DNA of 64,000 nucleotides from RI-153 sp963752935 (GTDB lineage Bacteria; Chloroflexota; Anaerolineae; Caldilineales; Caldilineaceae), in the NCBI GenBank assembly GCA_963752935.1, contig CAVWAL010000008.1, positions 558,001-622,000 of the forward strand, read 5' to 3'. The notes beneath the pieces are model-generated. The model had not been told where the DNA came from. It was given only the letters and a program-made list of their open reading frames with translations, and ran no database searches. This document shows positions 16,989-26,245 of this stretch, one piece after another (positions within the stretch are counted from its first letter, which is position 1; each line of letters opens with the position of its first letter). The translations under genes and the position numbers were made by a program.

Positions 16989-19832
16989 TCACGGCAACGG
17001 TAACTCAATTGAATCGCCTTCAAGTTCCGATCCGGACAAGACCGGCAGACGCACCCCGTTGGCAGGAAGGTACAAGCCGGTGCGGACACCGGCGCCAGGT
17101 GGCAGATCCGCCGAATAGTGCACCTCGTGCGGATCGACGATGATCTCGCCCGTCAGCCACGTGCCCGAGGGGGCCGACACGGCACGGCGACCCGGCACGC
17201 CATCATCCTGGGCCAGAATCGTGCCATCCGCGGCGGTAAGATGGAAGAAGACCTGATGCGGTGGCAACAACGTCTGCAAGACCTCCCAGTAGAGGTTCAC
17301 GCGCACAGTCGCCCCATCGACATCCATATCGTACCCGATCAGGCGTGCATGCGTGCCCACCTGCGGCGCCGGTGTCAGCGGGAATTGTGGCGTCGGCGCT
17401 TCCAGCCGGATTTCGCGGCGGGTCACGGGCAGTGCGCCCAACTGCACAGGGGCGGACCGTTGTCCGGTGGCCGGATCGATGACACCGGCCACGAGTGTAT
17501 AGTCCCCCGGTGAGAGTGCTGCAGGCAGATAGAAGGAGACAGGCACGCGCACCAACGCATCCTCGGGCCAGATGCTGGTCGGGTAATCGGTCAACGGCCA
17601 ACCTTCCCAACCCGCCACGCCTGCACCCTGTGCATCGAGCAGCCCCACAAACAACTGATAGGGTGGCAAATTGAGCGCTTGCTTATGCAAAAACAGACTC
17701 AATGTAAATTCGGTGCCCGCCAACGTGGGCACATTTGGATCGTAGCCTGAAAATCCGAGAAAATCAATACCGTTTCGATGGACAGGATCGACCAACGGAT
17801 GCTGCATAGAAAGACGAAGCGGTGATTGCTTGCCTGGCGGCGAGAAGACCTGGACGTCGCCTAACGGCGCAAGATCCGTGGGGCCGCGCTCACTTTGCAC
17901 AGGCAGTAACTGAAGGGCGTCGGCCGGACGCACACCCATGGCAACCGTGTAACGGCCCGGTGGCAAGCCAACCGGAACAAGCAACCCGACTTGATGGGCT
18001 TCGCCGCGCAGCAGCGGATCGCCATTGTCGATCTGAATGTCACGGCTCGCCCAGACCCGTTCTTGGGCATCGCGCAGCCGCAGCGCAATGACCATGGGCA
18101 CCGCCTCTGGATCCTGAATTTCTAGTGCCAGCGTAATGGGCAGGATGTCGTTGGCACTGTACAGGGGCGCACCGGTGATGCCGCTGGCAGCCGTCACTTG
18201 CACCGGACCAAAGTCGATGTCTTGCCCTAGCTTCAGCGGTTCATCCCTGTCGACACGGTGCCATCCGCTCAGCCGGGTGGTCTTACTATACCAGCGGCTC
18301 TCAAACTCGATCGAGTGCGCGGCAAGATAGACCTCAATCTCCCGTTCGAGAAATGCGCCCAGGGCAAGATGGGCAGGGAACCAAAGCGTGCCCCGGCTCA
18401 ACGCCTGATCCAACGCAGTCGCTACCGATGGACCCCAGCCAGGGCTAGGGCTCAACACGGGTTGCGGTCCACCGATGGCGTGACGCCCCCAGACCGGCGC
18501 ATAGGCCCGCCAGTAGCCGAGTTGCCAGGGAAAGACGGCAAAAACAGTATCCTCGTCGTGGCCCTGTTCCACCGTCTGACGGATCAACGGGCGATAATCG
18601 TTTTCGGTGTAGCGCGGCGTGGTCGTAAAGGCCAGGATGCCGGCTGCCGCGCTCATCAGGATGGCCACGGCGGCGACGATCTGTACGATGGTCCGCGCTG
18701 TCGAGCGTGGGCGGAAGGTGCCCAGGTAATACGCCGACCAGAGCAGGAAATATGGCAAGACGAAGAGCAACACCCGTTCCCCGCCTTCGGGGAAAAAGGG
18801 CAGCCTCAGATTCAAAACAAACCCGACAAGAAGGGCCAATAGCAGGATCAACGCCAGAAACGAAAGCGGCGAGTGTCGATGCAGGCGCTCGCCGACCGTC
18901 TGGTTGGCGACTGGCCGGCCGGCGAGGCGGCGACGCCAGAGCGTGAAAAGCCAGGCGATGCCCAGCAGAACAGCGGCGGCGACCACGCCAATTGCTTGCA
19001 GCAACCGGATCTCGTCGTCGACCGCTACAACGTGTCCGCTTAGGAAGGCCCACAGATGCCGCCCAAGATACAACGGAAACGATAGCGATTGATCGGCGTC
19101 GGCCACGACCTTCTGGGGGATGTAGGCGAGCAAGGCGGGGAGGGTGTAGAACAGCCAGGGCAGGTAGAGCAGGGCCACGATACCATCGGCCCAGAGCAGT
19201 CGCTTCAGTCTGCCTGAGTCAGAACGGATGGCCCACAACGCCCACAGTAAGTGTGCCGCCGGCAACAGGACTGCATAATATTCGGTATACAGCAGCGCCG
19301 CCGTGGCCAGGATGTACAACAGACGGCGGCGTCTCGACACACGCAGATCCACGACCTCGTCGCCGATAAGTTGCCAGAAGAAGCCGGTGCTCAAAATCCC
19401 CAGAAGCAGCTCCAGCCCGTACATGCGCACCTCCTGGCTGTAGAAGATGTGCATGGGGCTGATGGCCAGCAACAACGCGGCCCACAGCGCCAATCCACGC
19501 CGAGCCGGGAAAAAGAGCCGTGCCATCCACCAGAATGCAAGGATGGTGAGCACACCGACCAGAATCGAGAAGGCGCGCAGCACCAGCGGAGACGCCGATC
19601 CCCACAGCAGAAGCCAGGCGTGAAGCAGTGCATAGTAGAGCGGCGGGTGAATGTCCTGCGCGGTGAGCCGCAGCATTGCGGCGATGGGTTCGGTGGCGAA
19701 GTAGACGGTGTATCCTTCATCCCACCACAGCGGCTGCCAGGTAACACGTAGCAGGCGCAATGCGGCGCCGACAGCGATCACAAGCACGAGCAGATAGAGA
19801 TATAAGTGGGATGAACTGGTTCTTCGTGACAT
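16989..19832 (-). CDS. GT-C glycosyltransferase of the GT39/ArnT-PMT type with C-terminal beta domain
   Basis: A 947-residue polytopic protein. The N-terminal half contains about 11-12 membrane helices, with the GT-C catalytic loop WWDEGYTVYF (about residues 39-48) and HPPLYYALLHAW, as in protein mannosyltransferases and ArnT. These use lipid-phosphate-linked sugars outside the membrane. The C-terminal half (about 500-947) is soluble, beta-rich, with repeated 'PPGRYTVAMGV' and 'SPGDYTLVAGVID' segments. I start at the ATG at 19832: the GTG at 19907 lies beyond the 17-bp hairpin at 19862-19898. It follows the SH3 lipoprotein genes on the same strand and may glycosylate extracytoplasmic proteins or lipids. 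Confidence 0.82.
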   Translation of the reverse strand: MSRRTSSSHLYLYLLVLVIAVGAALRLLRVTWQPLWWDEGYTVYFATEPIAAMLRLTAQDIHPPLYYALLHAWLLLWGSASPLVLRAFSILVGVLTILAFWWMARLFFPARRGLALWAALLLAISPMHIFYSQEVRMYGLELLLGILSTGFFWQLIGDEVVDLRVSRRRRLLYILATAALLYTEYYAVLLPAAHLLWALWAIRSDSGRLKRLLWADGIVALLYLPWLFYTLPALLAYIPQKVVADADQSLSFPLYLGRHLWAFLSGHVVAVDDEIRLLQAIGVVAAAVLLGIAWLFTLWRRRLAGRPVANQTVGERLHRHSPLSFLALILLLALLVGFVLNLRLPFFPEGGERVLLFVLPYFLLWSAYYLGTFRPRSTARTIVQIVAAVAILMSAAAGILAFTTTPRYTENDYRPLIRQTVEQGHDEDTVFAVFPWQLGYWRAYAPVWGRHAIGGPQPVLSPSPGWGPSVATALDQALSRGTLWFPAHLALGAFLEREIEVYLAAHSIEFESRWYSKTTRLSGWHRVDRDEPLKLGQDIDFGPVQVTAASGITGAPLYSANDILPITLALEIQDPEAVPMVIALRLRDAQERVWASRDIQIDNGDPLLRGEAHQVGLLVPVGLPPGRYTVAMGVRPADALQLLPVQSERGPTDLAPLGDVQVFSPPGKQSPLRLSMQHPLVDPVHRNGIDFLGFSGYDPNVPTLAGTEFTLSLFLHKQALNLPPYQLFVGLLDAQGAGVAGWEGWPLTDYPTSIWPEDALVRVPVSFYLPAALSPGDYTLVAGVIDPATGQRSAPVQLGALPVTRREIRLEAPTPQFPLTPAPQVGTHARLIGYDMDVDGATVRVNLYWEVLQTLLPPHQVFFHLTAADGTILAQDDGVPGRRAVSAPSGTWLTGEIIVDPHEVHYSADLPPGAGVRTGLYLPANGVRLPVLSGSELEGDSIELPLP

Positions 19833-19861
19833 GAGAGGAAGAGGCCGCACGGCTGAACGGT

Positions 19862-19898
19862 GAATTGAGACGGAAGAGACTCTCTTCCGTCTCAATTC
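19862..19898. other. Perfect 17-bp hairpin between SH3 lipoprotein and GT39 genes
   Basis: Arm 19862-19878 (GAATTGAGACGGAAGAG) is the exact complement of 19882-19898, with a three-base loop. There is no T-run on the minus strand. It starts 13 bases after the stop codon of the SH3 gene and could terminate or attenuate transcription into the GT39 gene. Confidence 0.65.
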
Positions 19899-19910
19899 TC
19901 TGTTCACGAT

Positions 19911-20927
19911 CTAGCGCTGTATCCAGCGCGGAAGGAAGGTACGAATATTATCCTGGACGGTGTATTCCCATGCTTCGGAGACCTGATTGCCGCCGGCATC
20001 GGCCACATAGGCCTTATAGGCTCCAGGAGGAGCGCCCATTACTTCGACTTTGGCATTGTAGAAGAATCGGCTCTCCAGGCCTGGATCGCCATCCAGAAAA
20101 GTTGACTCAAACATGGTTTCACTGCGCCCATGGGGACCTTCAACGACCATTTTGTAGCCACCCAGGGCGCCATCTGCGGTGAAGCAGTTCTGGTTACACA
20201 ACATCCCAAAGAACGCCACAACCTGATTGCTATTGGGGCGAGCCTCAACAAAGTCGCCTTTGGCAATTGTAAATGTTGGCGCCGGGGGTTGAGTCGGCTC
20301 TGCAGGCGCGGGTGGCTCGGTCGGTTGAGCGGGCGCAACTGTTGCCACAGGCTGCGGCGCCGCGGTTGCCGTGGGCGGCGCGGCAGGAATGTCGGCGGCA
20401 ACAGCAACGGCATCTACCGGGCCAGAGGGTTCCACCAGGAAGGCTGCCACCCAAACAGTCTGTCCGTTGACACAGCAGACCTGCCACCAATCTCCGGCCG
20501 GATTCTTGCCGGTGATGGTGAACTCGGTCCCTTGATTGGCTGAGCCGGCCAGGCCATACTGGGTACCGGGGCCGCTGCGCACATTGATCTGAGGAGAGCT
20601 GACGACGGCCCTGGCCTCTTGAGGCGCGGGCGTTGCGGTTGGCGGTTCCGGCGTGTCAGTCGGCGCTTCGGTCTGCGCTTCTGTGGCAGGCGCGGCCGGC
20701 TCTTCTACCGCAACCACCGGCGTGTCAAGCGGCGTCACCGCCGGTTGTTCCGCAGCCGGCGCCTGTTGATCCACAGGTTGGGCCGGTTCTTGGAACGGCG
20801 TTGGCGTGAACGTAGGGCGCGGCGTCCGCGTCGGCTCTACAAGAGCCTCTGATTCCTCGGGCCCGCAGCCGGCGAGGGCGAGCAGCCCAGCAAGTACAAT
20901 GACAAGAAGAAGTATTCGACGGATCAC
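19911..20927 (-). CDS. SH3b-domain lipoprotein with Thr/Pro-rich linkers
   Basis: The 338-residue lipoprotein (lipobox ALAGC, Cys21) begins with a low-complexity linker (TRTPRPTFTPTP), then a bacterial SH3 domain at about residues 105-165 (INVRSGPGTQYG, FTITGKNPAGDWWQVCC), a second Pro/Ala/Thr linker, and a C-terminal beta domain of about 115 residues. SH3b domains bind peptidoglycan or protein ligands, so it is probably a cell-wall-associated sensor or anchor. The next gene upstream (20966) has the same architecture, so the two are paralogues arising by duplication. The C-terminus is FLPRWIQR. Confidence 0.8.
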   Translation of the reverse strand: MIRRILLLVIVLAGLLALAGCGPEESEALVEPTRTPRPTFTPTPFQEPAQPVDQQAPAAEQPAVTPLDTPVVAVEEPAAPATEAQTEAPTDTPEPPTATPAPQEARAVVSSPQINVRSGPGTQYGLAGSANQGTEFTITGKNPAGDWWQVCCVNGQTVWVAAFLVEPSGPVDAVAVAADIPAAPPTATAAPQPVATVAPAQPTEPPAPAEPTQPPAPTFTIAKGDFVEARPNSNQVVAFFGMLCNQNCFTADGALGGYKMVVEGPHGRSETMFESTFLDGDPGLESRFFYNAKVEVMGAPPGAYKAYVADAGGNQVSEAWEYTVQDNIRTFLPRWIQR

Positions 20928-20965
20928 GATAACAAAACCCCCATAAGTAGTAGCAAAAGTGTAGT

Positions 20966-22183
20966 TTACCGTACGCGCTGCCAGGCAATATAGACTTCTC
21001 GATTGCTGTTGAACGGTGCTGTCGTAAAGCTAACCTTCTCGGAAAGCTGATTGCCGGCGCCATCCTTCACCCAGACCGTCCATGTTCCGGTGCCGATGAG
21101 TTCGAGGGCTGTCGGCGTCGCCGTGGCGCTCGGATAGGATGCACGATCAGGATTGTATGGATGGTACTCGTACTTCAAATTGTACTGCTGGCGATTGCCG
21201 GCCCCAGGAGACGCCGTGAGTTCAAATGTATCCCGGCTCGGTTCTTCGCCGTATCGGCTGGGTCGGTCAAACCCTTCAAACTCTACTTCTAAGAAGTATC
21301 CTTCGGCAGGGACTTCATCGGCATTCCAATTGCCCACAAACAGCTTTACCCAGATTGACAGGAACGCATTATTGGTAGGCGTAAACTCGGGTCCACGCGC
21401 CAGTTCAAACGGGTATTGGTAAGGTGTGGCCGTTGCTGTGGCCGTCGCCGTCGCCGTCTCGGTAGGGGTGGGCGGCGGGGCCGCATTGACCAACGGCAAC
21501 TGCGAAACATCGTTAAAAATAAGCACGTGCTGCGAGGCCACCCAAACATCTGCCCCATTGATACAGCAGATCTGCAACCAGGTACCCTGCGGGTTGCGCC
21601 CCACCAGTGCCACCGGAATATCCGGCCCCAACTGTGCAATCAGCGGATAATTTACGCCTGGGCCGGAACGCAACGTCACCAATCCACTTTGGATTTCGAT
21701 GTAGGGCGTCGGCGTGGGCATCGGCGTCCCGGTGAAGGTAGGCGTCAGGGTCGGCGTTTCGGTGGCCGTTGGCGGCGGGAAAGTGGGCGTCTCGGTGGGC
21801 GGAATCGGTGTTGGCAGAACGACCTGCGCTTCCATCCCCGGCGGCACGACAATCACTCCCGGCGTCTGCTGTTGCGGCGGCGTGATGATGATCAAGGGGC
21901 GCAAGTCGGCCGCTGTCGGTGTGAAGGTCGGCACAGGCGTCCGCGTTGGGATCGGTGTCGACCGCTGAGCGGCCATCACCTGGCCCCGATCGGCGGCGGC
22001 ACCTTCGCCCGCCGCAGCCGCTCTATCCGATGCAGAGCGTTCGGTCTGCCTGCTGTTATCACAGGCGGCAAACGCGAAGAGAAGCACACACAAAATCATC
22101 ACCGGCCACCAGGCCGGGAGGTAGCGGCGCAAGCGGGCCGGACGTTTTGTAATCCAACGATGGCTTGAAGTGAGTGGTTCCAC
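20966..22183 (-). CDS. SH3b-domain lipoprotein with Thr/Pro-rich linkers (paralogue)
   Basis: A 405-residue lipoprotein: basic tail, membrane signal ending LLFAFAAC (lipobox), then Ser/Thr/Pro-rich linker, an SH3b domain (LVTLRSGPGVNYP, GRNPQGTWLQICC), a Thr/Ala linker of repeated TA pairs, and a C-terminal beta domain ending AWQRVR. The GTG at 22183 is preferred as start because an extended -10 promoter at 22225-22233 would start transcripts near 22218, downstream of the ATGs at 22270 and 22234; the Shine-Dalgarno is weak, so the start is tentative. It is 38 bases upstream of its paralogue, likely one transcript. Confidence 0.75.
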   Translation of the reverse strand: MEPLTSSHRWITKRPARLRRYLPAWWPVMILCVLLFAFAACDNSRQTERSASDRAAAAGEGAAADRGQVMAAQRSTPIPTRTPVPTFTPTAADLRPLIIITPPQQQTPGVIVVPPGMEAQVVLPTPIPPTETPTFPPPTATETPTLTPTFTGTPMPTPTPYIEIQSGLVTLRSGPGVNYPLIAQLGPDIPVALVGRNPQGTWLQICCINGADVWVASQHVLIFNDVSQLPLVNAAPPPTPTETATATATATATPYQYPFELARGPEFTPTNNAFLSIWVKLFVGNWNADEVPAEGYFLEVEFEGFDRPSRYGEEPSRDTFELTASPGAGNRQQYNLKYEYHPYNPDRASYPSATATPTALELIGTGTWTVWVKDGAGNQLSEKVSFTTAPFNSNREVYIAWQRVR

Positions 22184-22224
22184 AGGCTCGTCACAGGTGC
22201 ATACACACGAAAATCGAGAAATGC

Positions 22225-22233
22225 AGTATACCA
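22225..22233 (-). promoter_or_regulatory. Extended -10 promoter of the SH3 lipoprotein operon
   Basis: On the minus strand TGGTATACT matches the extended -10 pattern TGnTATAAT with one mismatch. No good -35 is seen. Predicted start of transcription is near 22218. Confidence 0.5.
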
Positions 22234-22320
22234 TGAAATTCGAAGCGCAACCCAAACGGGCAGCCTCCACCCTGCCTACACAAAGCGCAGAACTTCAGTG
22301 TCTCTTTCGTAGCTACAAAT

Positions 22321-22349
22321 TTGGCAAATCCGACGCTTGCGTCTACAAT
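22321..22349 (+). promoter_or_regulatory. Sigma-70 promoter of rplI
   Basis: TTGGCA (22321-22326), a 17-base spacer, TACAAT (22344-22349). Transcription should start near 22356, i.e. after the ATG at 22337, which therefore cannot be the rplI start. Confidence 0.75.
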
Positions 22350-22393
22350 GGTCAAATTGTGTACCGGATGCGAACTGGAAGGATGGACGCTTT

Positions 22394-22945
22394 ATGACGC
22401 GCATGAAGATTTTACTTAAAGAAGATGTCATCAATTTAGGGATGGCCGGCGAAGTTCACACCGTCGCCGCAGGATTTGCCCGCAATTTCTTGATCCCGCG
22501 CGGTGAAGCGATCCCTGCAACACCGAGCGCGCTGAAACAAGCCGACTCAATCCGTGCTGCGGCTACGCGCAAGCGTGCGCAAGAACGGGCCAATGCCGAA
22601 TCGCAGGCAGCCGTCATCAGCCAGCAACGGCTCTTGTTCCACGTCCGCGCAGGCGACAACAACCGTCTATACGGTTCCGTCACCAGCGCCGAAGTGGCCG
22701 AAAGACTAGAATCTCTGGTGGGATTCGACGTGGATCGTCGCCGTGTCTTGCTCGACGCCGCTATCCGCGATCTGGGTATCCATGATGTGACCATTCGCCT
22801 GATGCCCGAGGTCAACGCCACGTTCAAGGTAGCTGTGGTTCGTGAAGGCGAAACATGGGAAGACGCAGATCGTCGCCATGCCGCCAGTCAGCCTGTTGTG
22901 CAGGAAGCGGCCGAAGGCACCGAAGCCGAGACCGAAACAGCCTGA
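22394..22945 (+). CDS. rplI: 50S ribosomal protein L9
   Basis: The 183-residue protein binds 23S rRNA at the base of the L1 stalk. The diagnostic N-terminus is MKILLKEDVINLGMAGEVH (from residue 4), with VAAGFARNFLIPRGEA and a long central helix; the C-terminal domain ends near residue 150 and is followed by about 30 acidic residues beyond the usual 150-residue length. The ATG at 22394 has GGAAGGA 10 bases upstream. The gene is alone, with its own promoter, rather than in the usual rpsF-ssb-rpsR operon. Confidence 0.95.
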   Translation: MTRMKILLKEDVINLGMAGEVHTVAAGFARNFLIPRGEAIPATPSALKQADSIRAAATRKRAQERANAESQAAVISQQRLLFHVRAGDNNRLYGSVTSAEVAERLESLVGFDVDRRRVLLDAAIRDLGIHDVTIRLMPEVNATFKVAVVREGETWEDADRRHAASQPVVQEAAEGTEAETETA

Positions 22946-22957
22946 TCAAGCGATCAT

Positions 22958-23013
22958 GCCTGTAAACAAAGAGTGCGCTCCTCAGGTGAGGGGCGCTCTT
23001 TTTGTTTACAGGC
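22958..23013. terminator. Bidirectional terminator between rplI and the DUF2723-like gene
   Basis: GCCTGTAAACAAA (22958-22970) pairs with TTTGTTTACAGGC (23001-23013); an inner GAG.GCGCTCC/GGGGCGCTC stem continues the structure, with a run of T at 22999-23003. It serves two convergent genes. Confidence 0.85.
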
Positions 23014-23035
23014 TTTTGTGGACAGGCAGTGGCCG

Positions 23036-25105
23036 TCACCGCATGAATGCCAGTTCGACCACGGCCAAATTCTCGAAGCCCCCGCCCGTGGCGCGATAGA
23101 GGACAATCTGCACGGCATCGAACGATGAGGCGGCCGGCAGCCGGTAGGCGTCGGCCACGATCACACCGGGGGCAATCTCGCCAAACGGACGCAATCCCTG
23201 CGCAGGCCCCACGCTATCACGTTGAATCGGTGCGCCATCTGCGTCGGTCATCAATGCGCCACCCTGCATAGGACGCACGCTGATCGACCATGCAGACGGC
23301 GATGCCCCCTCTTCAATGCGCCAATAGAGTGTCAGGTCAGCCGTTGCCGGCTCGTCGTCGTCAACCGGCGCGCCGTCAGGGCCATCCTCGATTGTATAGC
23401 CGGCCAGGATGATGCCGTCGCCTATGGTTTGATTGAGCGTAACCGCGGCCGGGCCGTCCGGCTGCACCGGTCCATGGCGTAGCATGGCCCAATCGGGCGA
23501 CTGCGCGTGGACCGTCACCGGCGCGCCTTGCACGAGTTCGGATCGCAGCAGCGAGACCGCAGTCCACGGCACAAAGACCTCCTGGCCCGTGGCGAGAAGA
23601 GCGTCCGCTTCGGGACTGCTCACAACGTGCAGATCGGGGCGGATTCCCCAAATATCAATCAGATAGTGAAGTCCCAGAGCGTCATTGGTTTCGGCAAACA
23701 GCGCCGAATCTGGCGGCAGAGGCTGATCCAGCAGCAGGGCAGGGCGGATCAGCGCCACATCGTCGGCGCGGTGGCGGCTGTCCGCTGCGGGCAAGGATGC
23801 GTCCAGGCGCCAGATCAACGCCATCGCCAGCAAGACCAACGGCGTCAGCGCCAATGCCGGATGCGCGCGAGCGCTACGGCGTTCGATCCACTGCGCCACG
23901 GGCAGCAGCCCCACCAGGATCAGCGGGTAGGCCGGCAAGATCACCTGAAACCAATTGCCGAAGCGATCCACCCAGCAGAGGATCAGATAGAGCACCAACG
24001 TACCGTAGATCAGAAAAACGAAACGGCCGTCCACGATCCTGTCTGTTCGAGGCGAGGATCGTGGACGCGCAAAGAGTGCGATCCCGACCAGACCCAAAAC
24101 CAGGATGGGTACGCTCAATTCCTGCCAGATCAGTCGGGGGAAACCGTTGCCAAAAAAGGGTGCGCCGGGTTGCAACCCCCAGCTCAGCTCGTCCTGCCCC
24201 TGTGCAGTGAGGATGAAACGCCAAAACCAATCGTTGCCTGTCGTCCATACACCGGCACCCCACCATTCCGGGTGCGCCGTGCCCCGCAGGTAGACGTAGA
24301 CATAGCTGAGCAACGGCAGCGCGGCAGCCGTCAGCGCACCCAGAATCATCCCCGGGCGACGCAACAGCGACGGTTCGCTCCACAGCACCACGATCACCAG
24401 CGGCGGCACGATCATGGCCACGGTGACCATATGCGCCAGCGAGATCCCGCACAGGAAGGCCATCAGCAAGAGCAGAGCATTCGCCCGCCGCCGGTTTGAA
24501 GGGAGTTCCTCGCGCCAGCGTAAATAGGCGTAGACAATCGCCAGCGTCTGCGCCACCGCACTGCTGTACTGTTCCGTGGTGGTAGCGTAATACCAGAAAA
24601 AGTAGGTGACGCCGAAAAAGGCACCGATCGCCCATGCCAGCGGCCAATGACCGGCGGGCCATCGCACCGATCGGCTGAGGCGTAGCAAGATCGCGTACAG
24701 AAGCCCCAGGGCCAGCAGCGCCCACAGCGTACTGTAGCTGCTCAGAATGGGGATGGGATTGGGCGTCAGGTTGCCCGTCCACGCCGACAGCGTGCGCCAG
24801 CCGTGAAACCAGAGCCAGCCCCCCATCGTGTAAAGCGGATAGCCCGGTGCATTGCTGGGTCGCGCCTGCACCTGTGCGTACTGGTGCGTGATCAGATCCC
24901 CGCCCTGCAACTCGCGCGGCAAGAGACCGGTGTCCAGCGTGGCGAAGTAGAGCAGCGCGGCCAGGATGAGCAGCGAAACGCCGGCGATGCGGCTGATGGA
25001 GATTTGGAGATTGGGTGATTCGGTCAATGGATCGCTCAGGGCAGAAGATAATGGGATGATGAAGCCGGTCTCGCGCAGTCTAGCATGCCCTGAGACTCTT
25101 GACAA
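23036..25105 (-). CDS. DUF2723-like membrane protein (GT-C glycosyltransferase type)
   Basis: A 689-residue polytopic protein: about 10-11 membrane helices in the first 430 residues, then a soluble C-terminal domain of about 250 residues. The first loop (LQGGDLITHQYAQVQ, then SNAPGYPLYTMGGW) fits the DUF2723 pattern 'GD..E...A.....HPPGYPLY', a GT-C family that includes the animal O-mannosyltransferase TMEM260. It may transfer sugars to extracytoplasmic proteins (inference). The start is uncertain: TTG at 25105 with AGGAG 12 bases upstream; a shorter form starting near 25030 is possible. Convergent with rplI, divergent from the amidotransferase-like gene. Confidence 0.72.
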   Translation of the reverse strand: MSRVSGHARLRETGFIIPLSSALSDPLTESPNLQISISRIAGVSLLILAALLYFATLDTGLLPRELQGGDLITHQYAQVQARPSNAPGYPLYTMGGWLWFHGWRTLSAWTGNLTPNPIPILSSYSTLWALLALGLLYAILLRLSRSVRWPAGHWPLAWAIGAFFGVTYFFWYYATTTEQYSSAVAQTLAIVYAYLRWREELPSNRRRANALLLLMAFLCGISLAHMVTVAMIVPPLVIVVLWSEPSLLRRPGMILGALTAAALPLLSYVYVYLRGTAHPEWWGAGVWTTGNDWFWRFILTAQGQDELSWGLQPGAPFFGNGFPRLIWQELSVPILVLGLVGIALFARPRSSPRTDRIVDGRFVFLIYGTLVLYLILCWVDRFGNWFQVILPAYPLILVGLLPVAQWIERRSARAHPALALTPLVLLAMALIWRLDASLPAADSRHRADDVALIRPALLLDQPLPPDSALFAETNDALGLHYLIDIWGIRPDLHVVSSPEADALLATGQEVFVPWTAVSLLRSELVQGAPVTVHAQSPDWAMLRHGPVQPDGPAAVTLNQTIGDGIILAGYTIEDGPDGAPVDDDEPATADLTLYWRIEEGASPSAWSISVRPMQGGALMTDADGAPIQRDSVGPAQGLRPFGEIAPGVIVADAYRLPAASSFDAVQIVLYRATGGGFENLAVVELAFMR

Positions 25106-25229
25106 AGCGCGCCGGCTCTCCTATTTTGATATCGATCACACGCATCCCACCCACCACAGGGCAATGGTATGCAATCACCGCCATCAAAGATGTCCTCGCC
25201 GATGGTGCGATCCTGGATTGGTAGAACGT

Positions 25230-25259
25230 TTGCAAAGCGCCGCGCCACTGGCCTATAAT
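25230..25259 (+). promoter_or_regulatory. Sigma-70 promoter of the C26 hydrolase gene
   Basis: TTGCAA (25230-25235), 18-base spacer, perfect TATAAT (25254-25259). Transcription would start near 25266. Confidence 0.65.
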
Positions 25260-25313
25260 TCAGCCCAATCTTATGACTGCAAAATGCAAAAAGCCAGGAG
25301 ACCCAGCGCTTCA

Positions 25314-26231
25314 ATGGATACAGATATACGGAATCGGGTGACGTTGCCCGCACCTGATGGAAACGAAATCGCCAAACGCCCGTTGATCGGCGTGCCTACG
25401 GGCCGTGAACGATCCCAGCGCTTCTTTGGCCTACCTATGTACATTATGAACCAGACCTACGTGCGCGAACTCGAAAAGCGCGGCGCACTACCCGTCCTCA
25501 TTCCCTTGAATATGAGCGAAGCGACGCTGGCGGGTATTCTAGGCGGGCTGGATGGCCTTTTTCTCCCCGGCGGCGAGGACATGGACCCTGCCAACTATGG
25601 CGAAGAGCGTCATGCGCAGCTCGGCCCGGTGGACAAAGAGCGTGATCGCACCGAACTCTTCCTGGTGCGCCACGCCATCGCCGCCGGGATGCCGGTTTTT
25701 GGCGTCTGCCGCGGCGTGCAGGTGATCAATGTTGCCTGCGGCGGCGCCCTCTACCAGGACATCCACAGCCAGCGGCCCGACCTCGACAAGCACGATTACT
25801 ACCCGCCCAAGTTCGAGCGTTTTCAGATCACCCAGGACGTCGCCATCGAACCCGATAGCCGATTGGCGCAGGCGTTGGGCGCTACCCACCCCATCAACTC
25901 GATGCACCATCAGGGTGTCAAACGGCTGGGAGAGTGTCTGCGTGTCGTCGCCACGGCACCCGATGGCCTGCCAGAAGCGCTGGAATGCCCCAGCCTGCCC
26001 TACGTGTTGGGCGTGCAGTGGCATCCCGAAGAGCTGGCCAAGACCGATCAACACAGCGCCGATCTCTTCACCCGCTTCGTCAGCGCCGCCGCCGGCCCCT
26101 GGCGCGAGGACGTGCCCGAAGGCTGGCGCCAGCGCTTTTGGAGCACGATTGCGCATGTGGCGACGGTGGAGTCTGGGGCAGACGGCACCATCAGCAGTAG
26201 CACCGATAAAGCGACAGTCGCGCAGCTCTGA
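25314..26231 (+). CDS. Peptidase C26/PuuD-type class-I glutamine amidotransferase-like hydrolase
   Basis: A 305-residue cytoplasmic enzyme of the gamma-glutamyl-GABA hydrolase family. The nucleophile elbow is GVCRGVQ, the catalytic His/Glu are in GVQWHPEE, and FLPGGEDMDPANYGEE and NSMHHQGVK are family hallmarks. It probably hydrolyses gamma-glutamyl amides; the physiological substrate is not evident. Two ATG codons fall after the promoter: 25314 (AGGAG 13 bases upstream) and 25284. I chose 25314 because the Shine-Dalgarno lies between them. The peptidase gene 26246 follows after 14 bases, suggesting co-transcription. Confidence 0.85.
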   Translation: MDTDIRNRVTLPAPDGNEIAKRPLIGVPTGRERSQRFFGLPMYIMNQTYVRELEKRGALPVLIPLNMSEATLAGILGGLDGLFLPGGEDMDPANYGEERHAQLGPVDKERDRTELFLVRHAIAAGMPVFGVCRGVQVINVACGGALYQDIHSQRPDLDKHDYYPPKFERFQITQDVAIEPDSRLAQALGATHPINSMHHQGVKRLGECLRVVATAPDGLPEALECPSLPYVLGVQWHPEELAKTDQHSADLFTRFVSAAAGPWREDVPEGWRQRFWSTIAHVATVESGADGTISSSTDKATVAQL

Positions 26232-26245
26232 TCAAGGACAATCTC

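Noticed and set aside
21426..21968. Val/Gly-rich plus-strand frames opposite the SH3 lipoprotein
   Set aside because: They are reverse readings of the Thr/Pro/Ala-coding repeats of the minus-strand gene.
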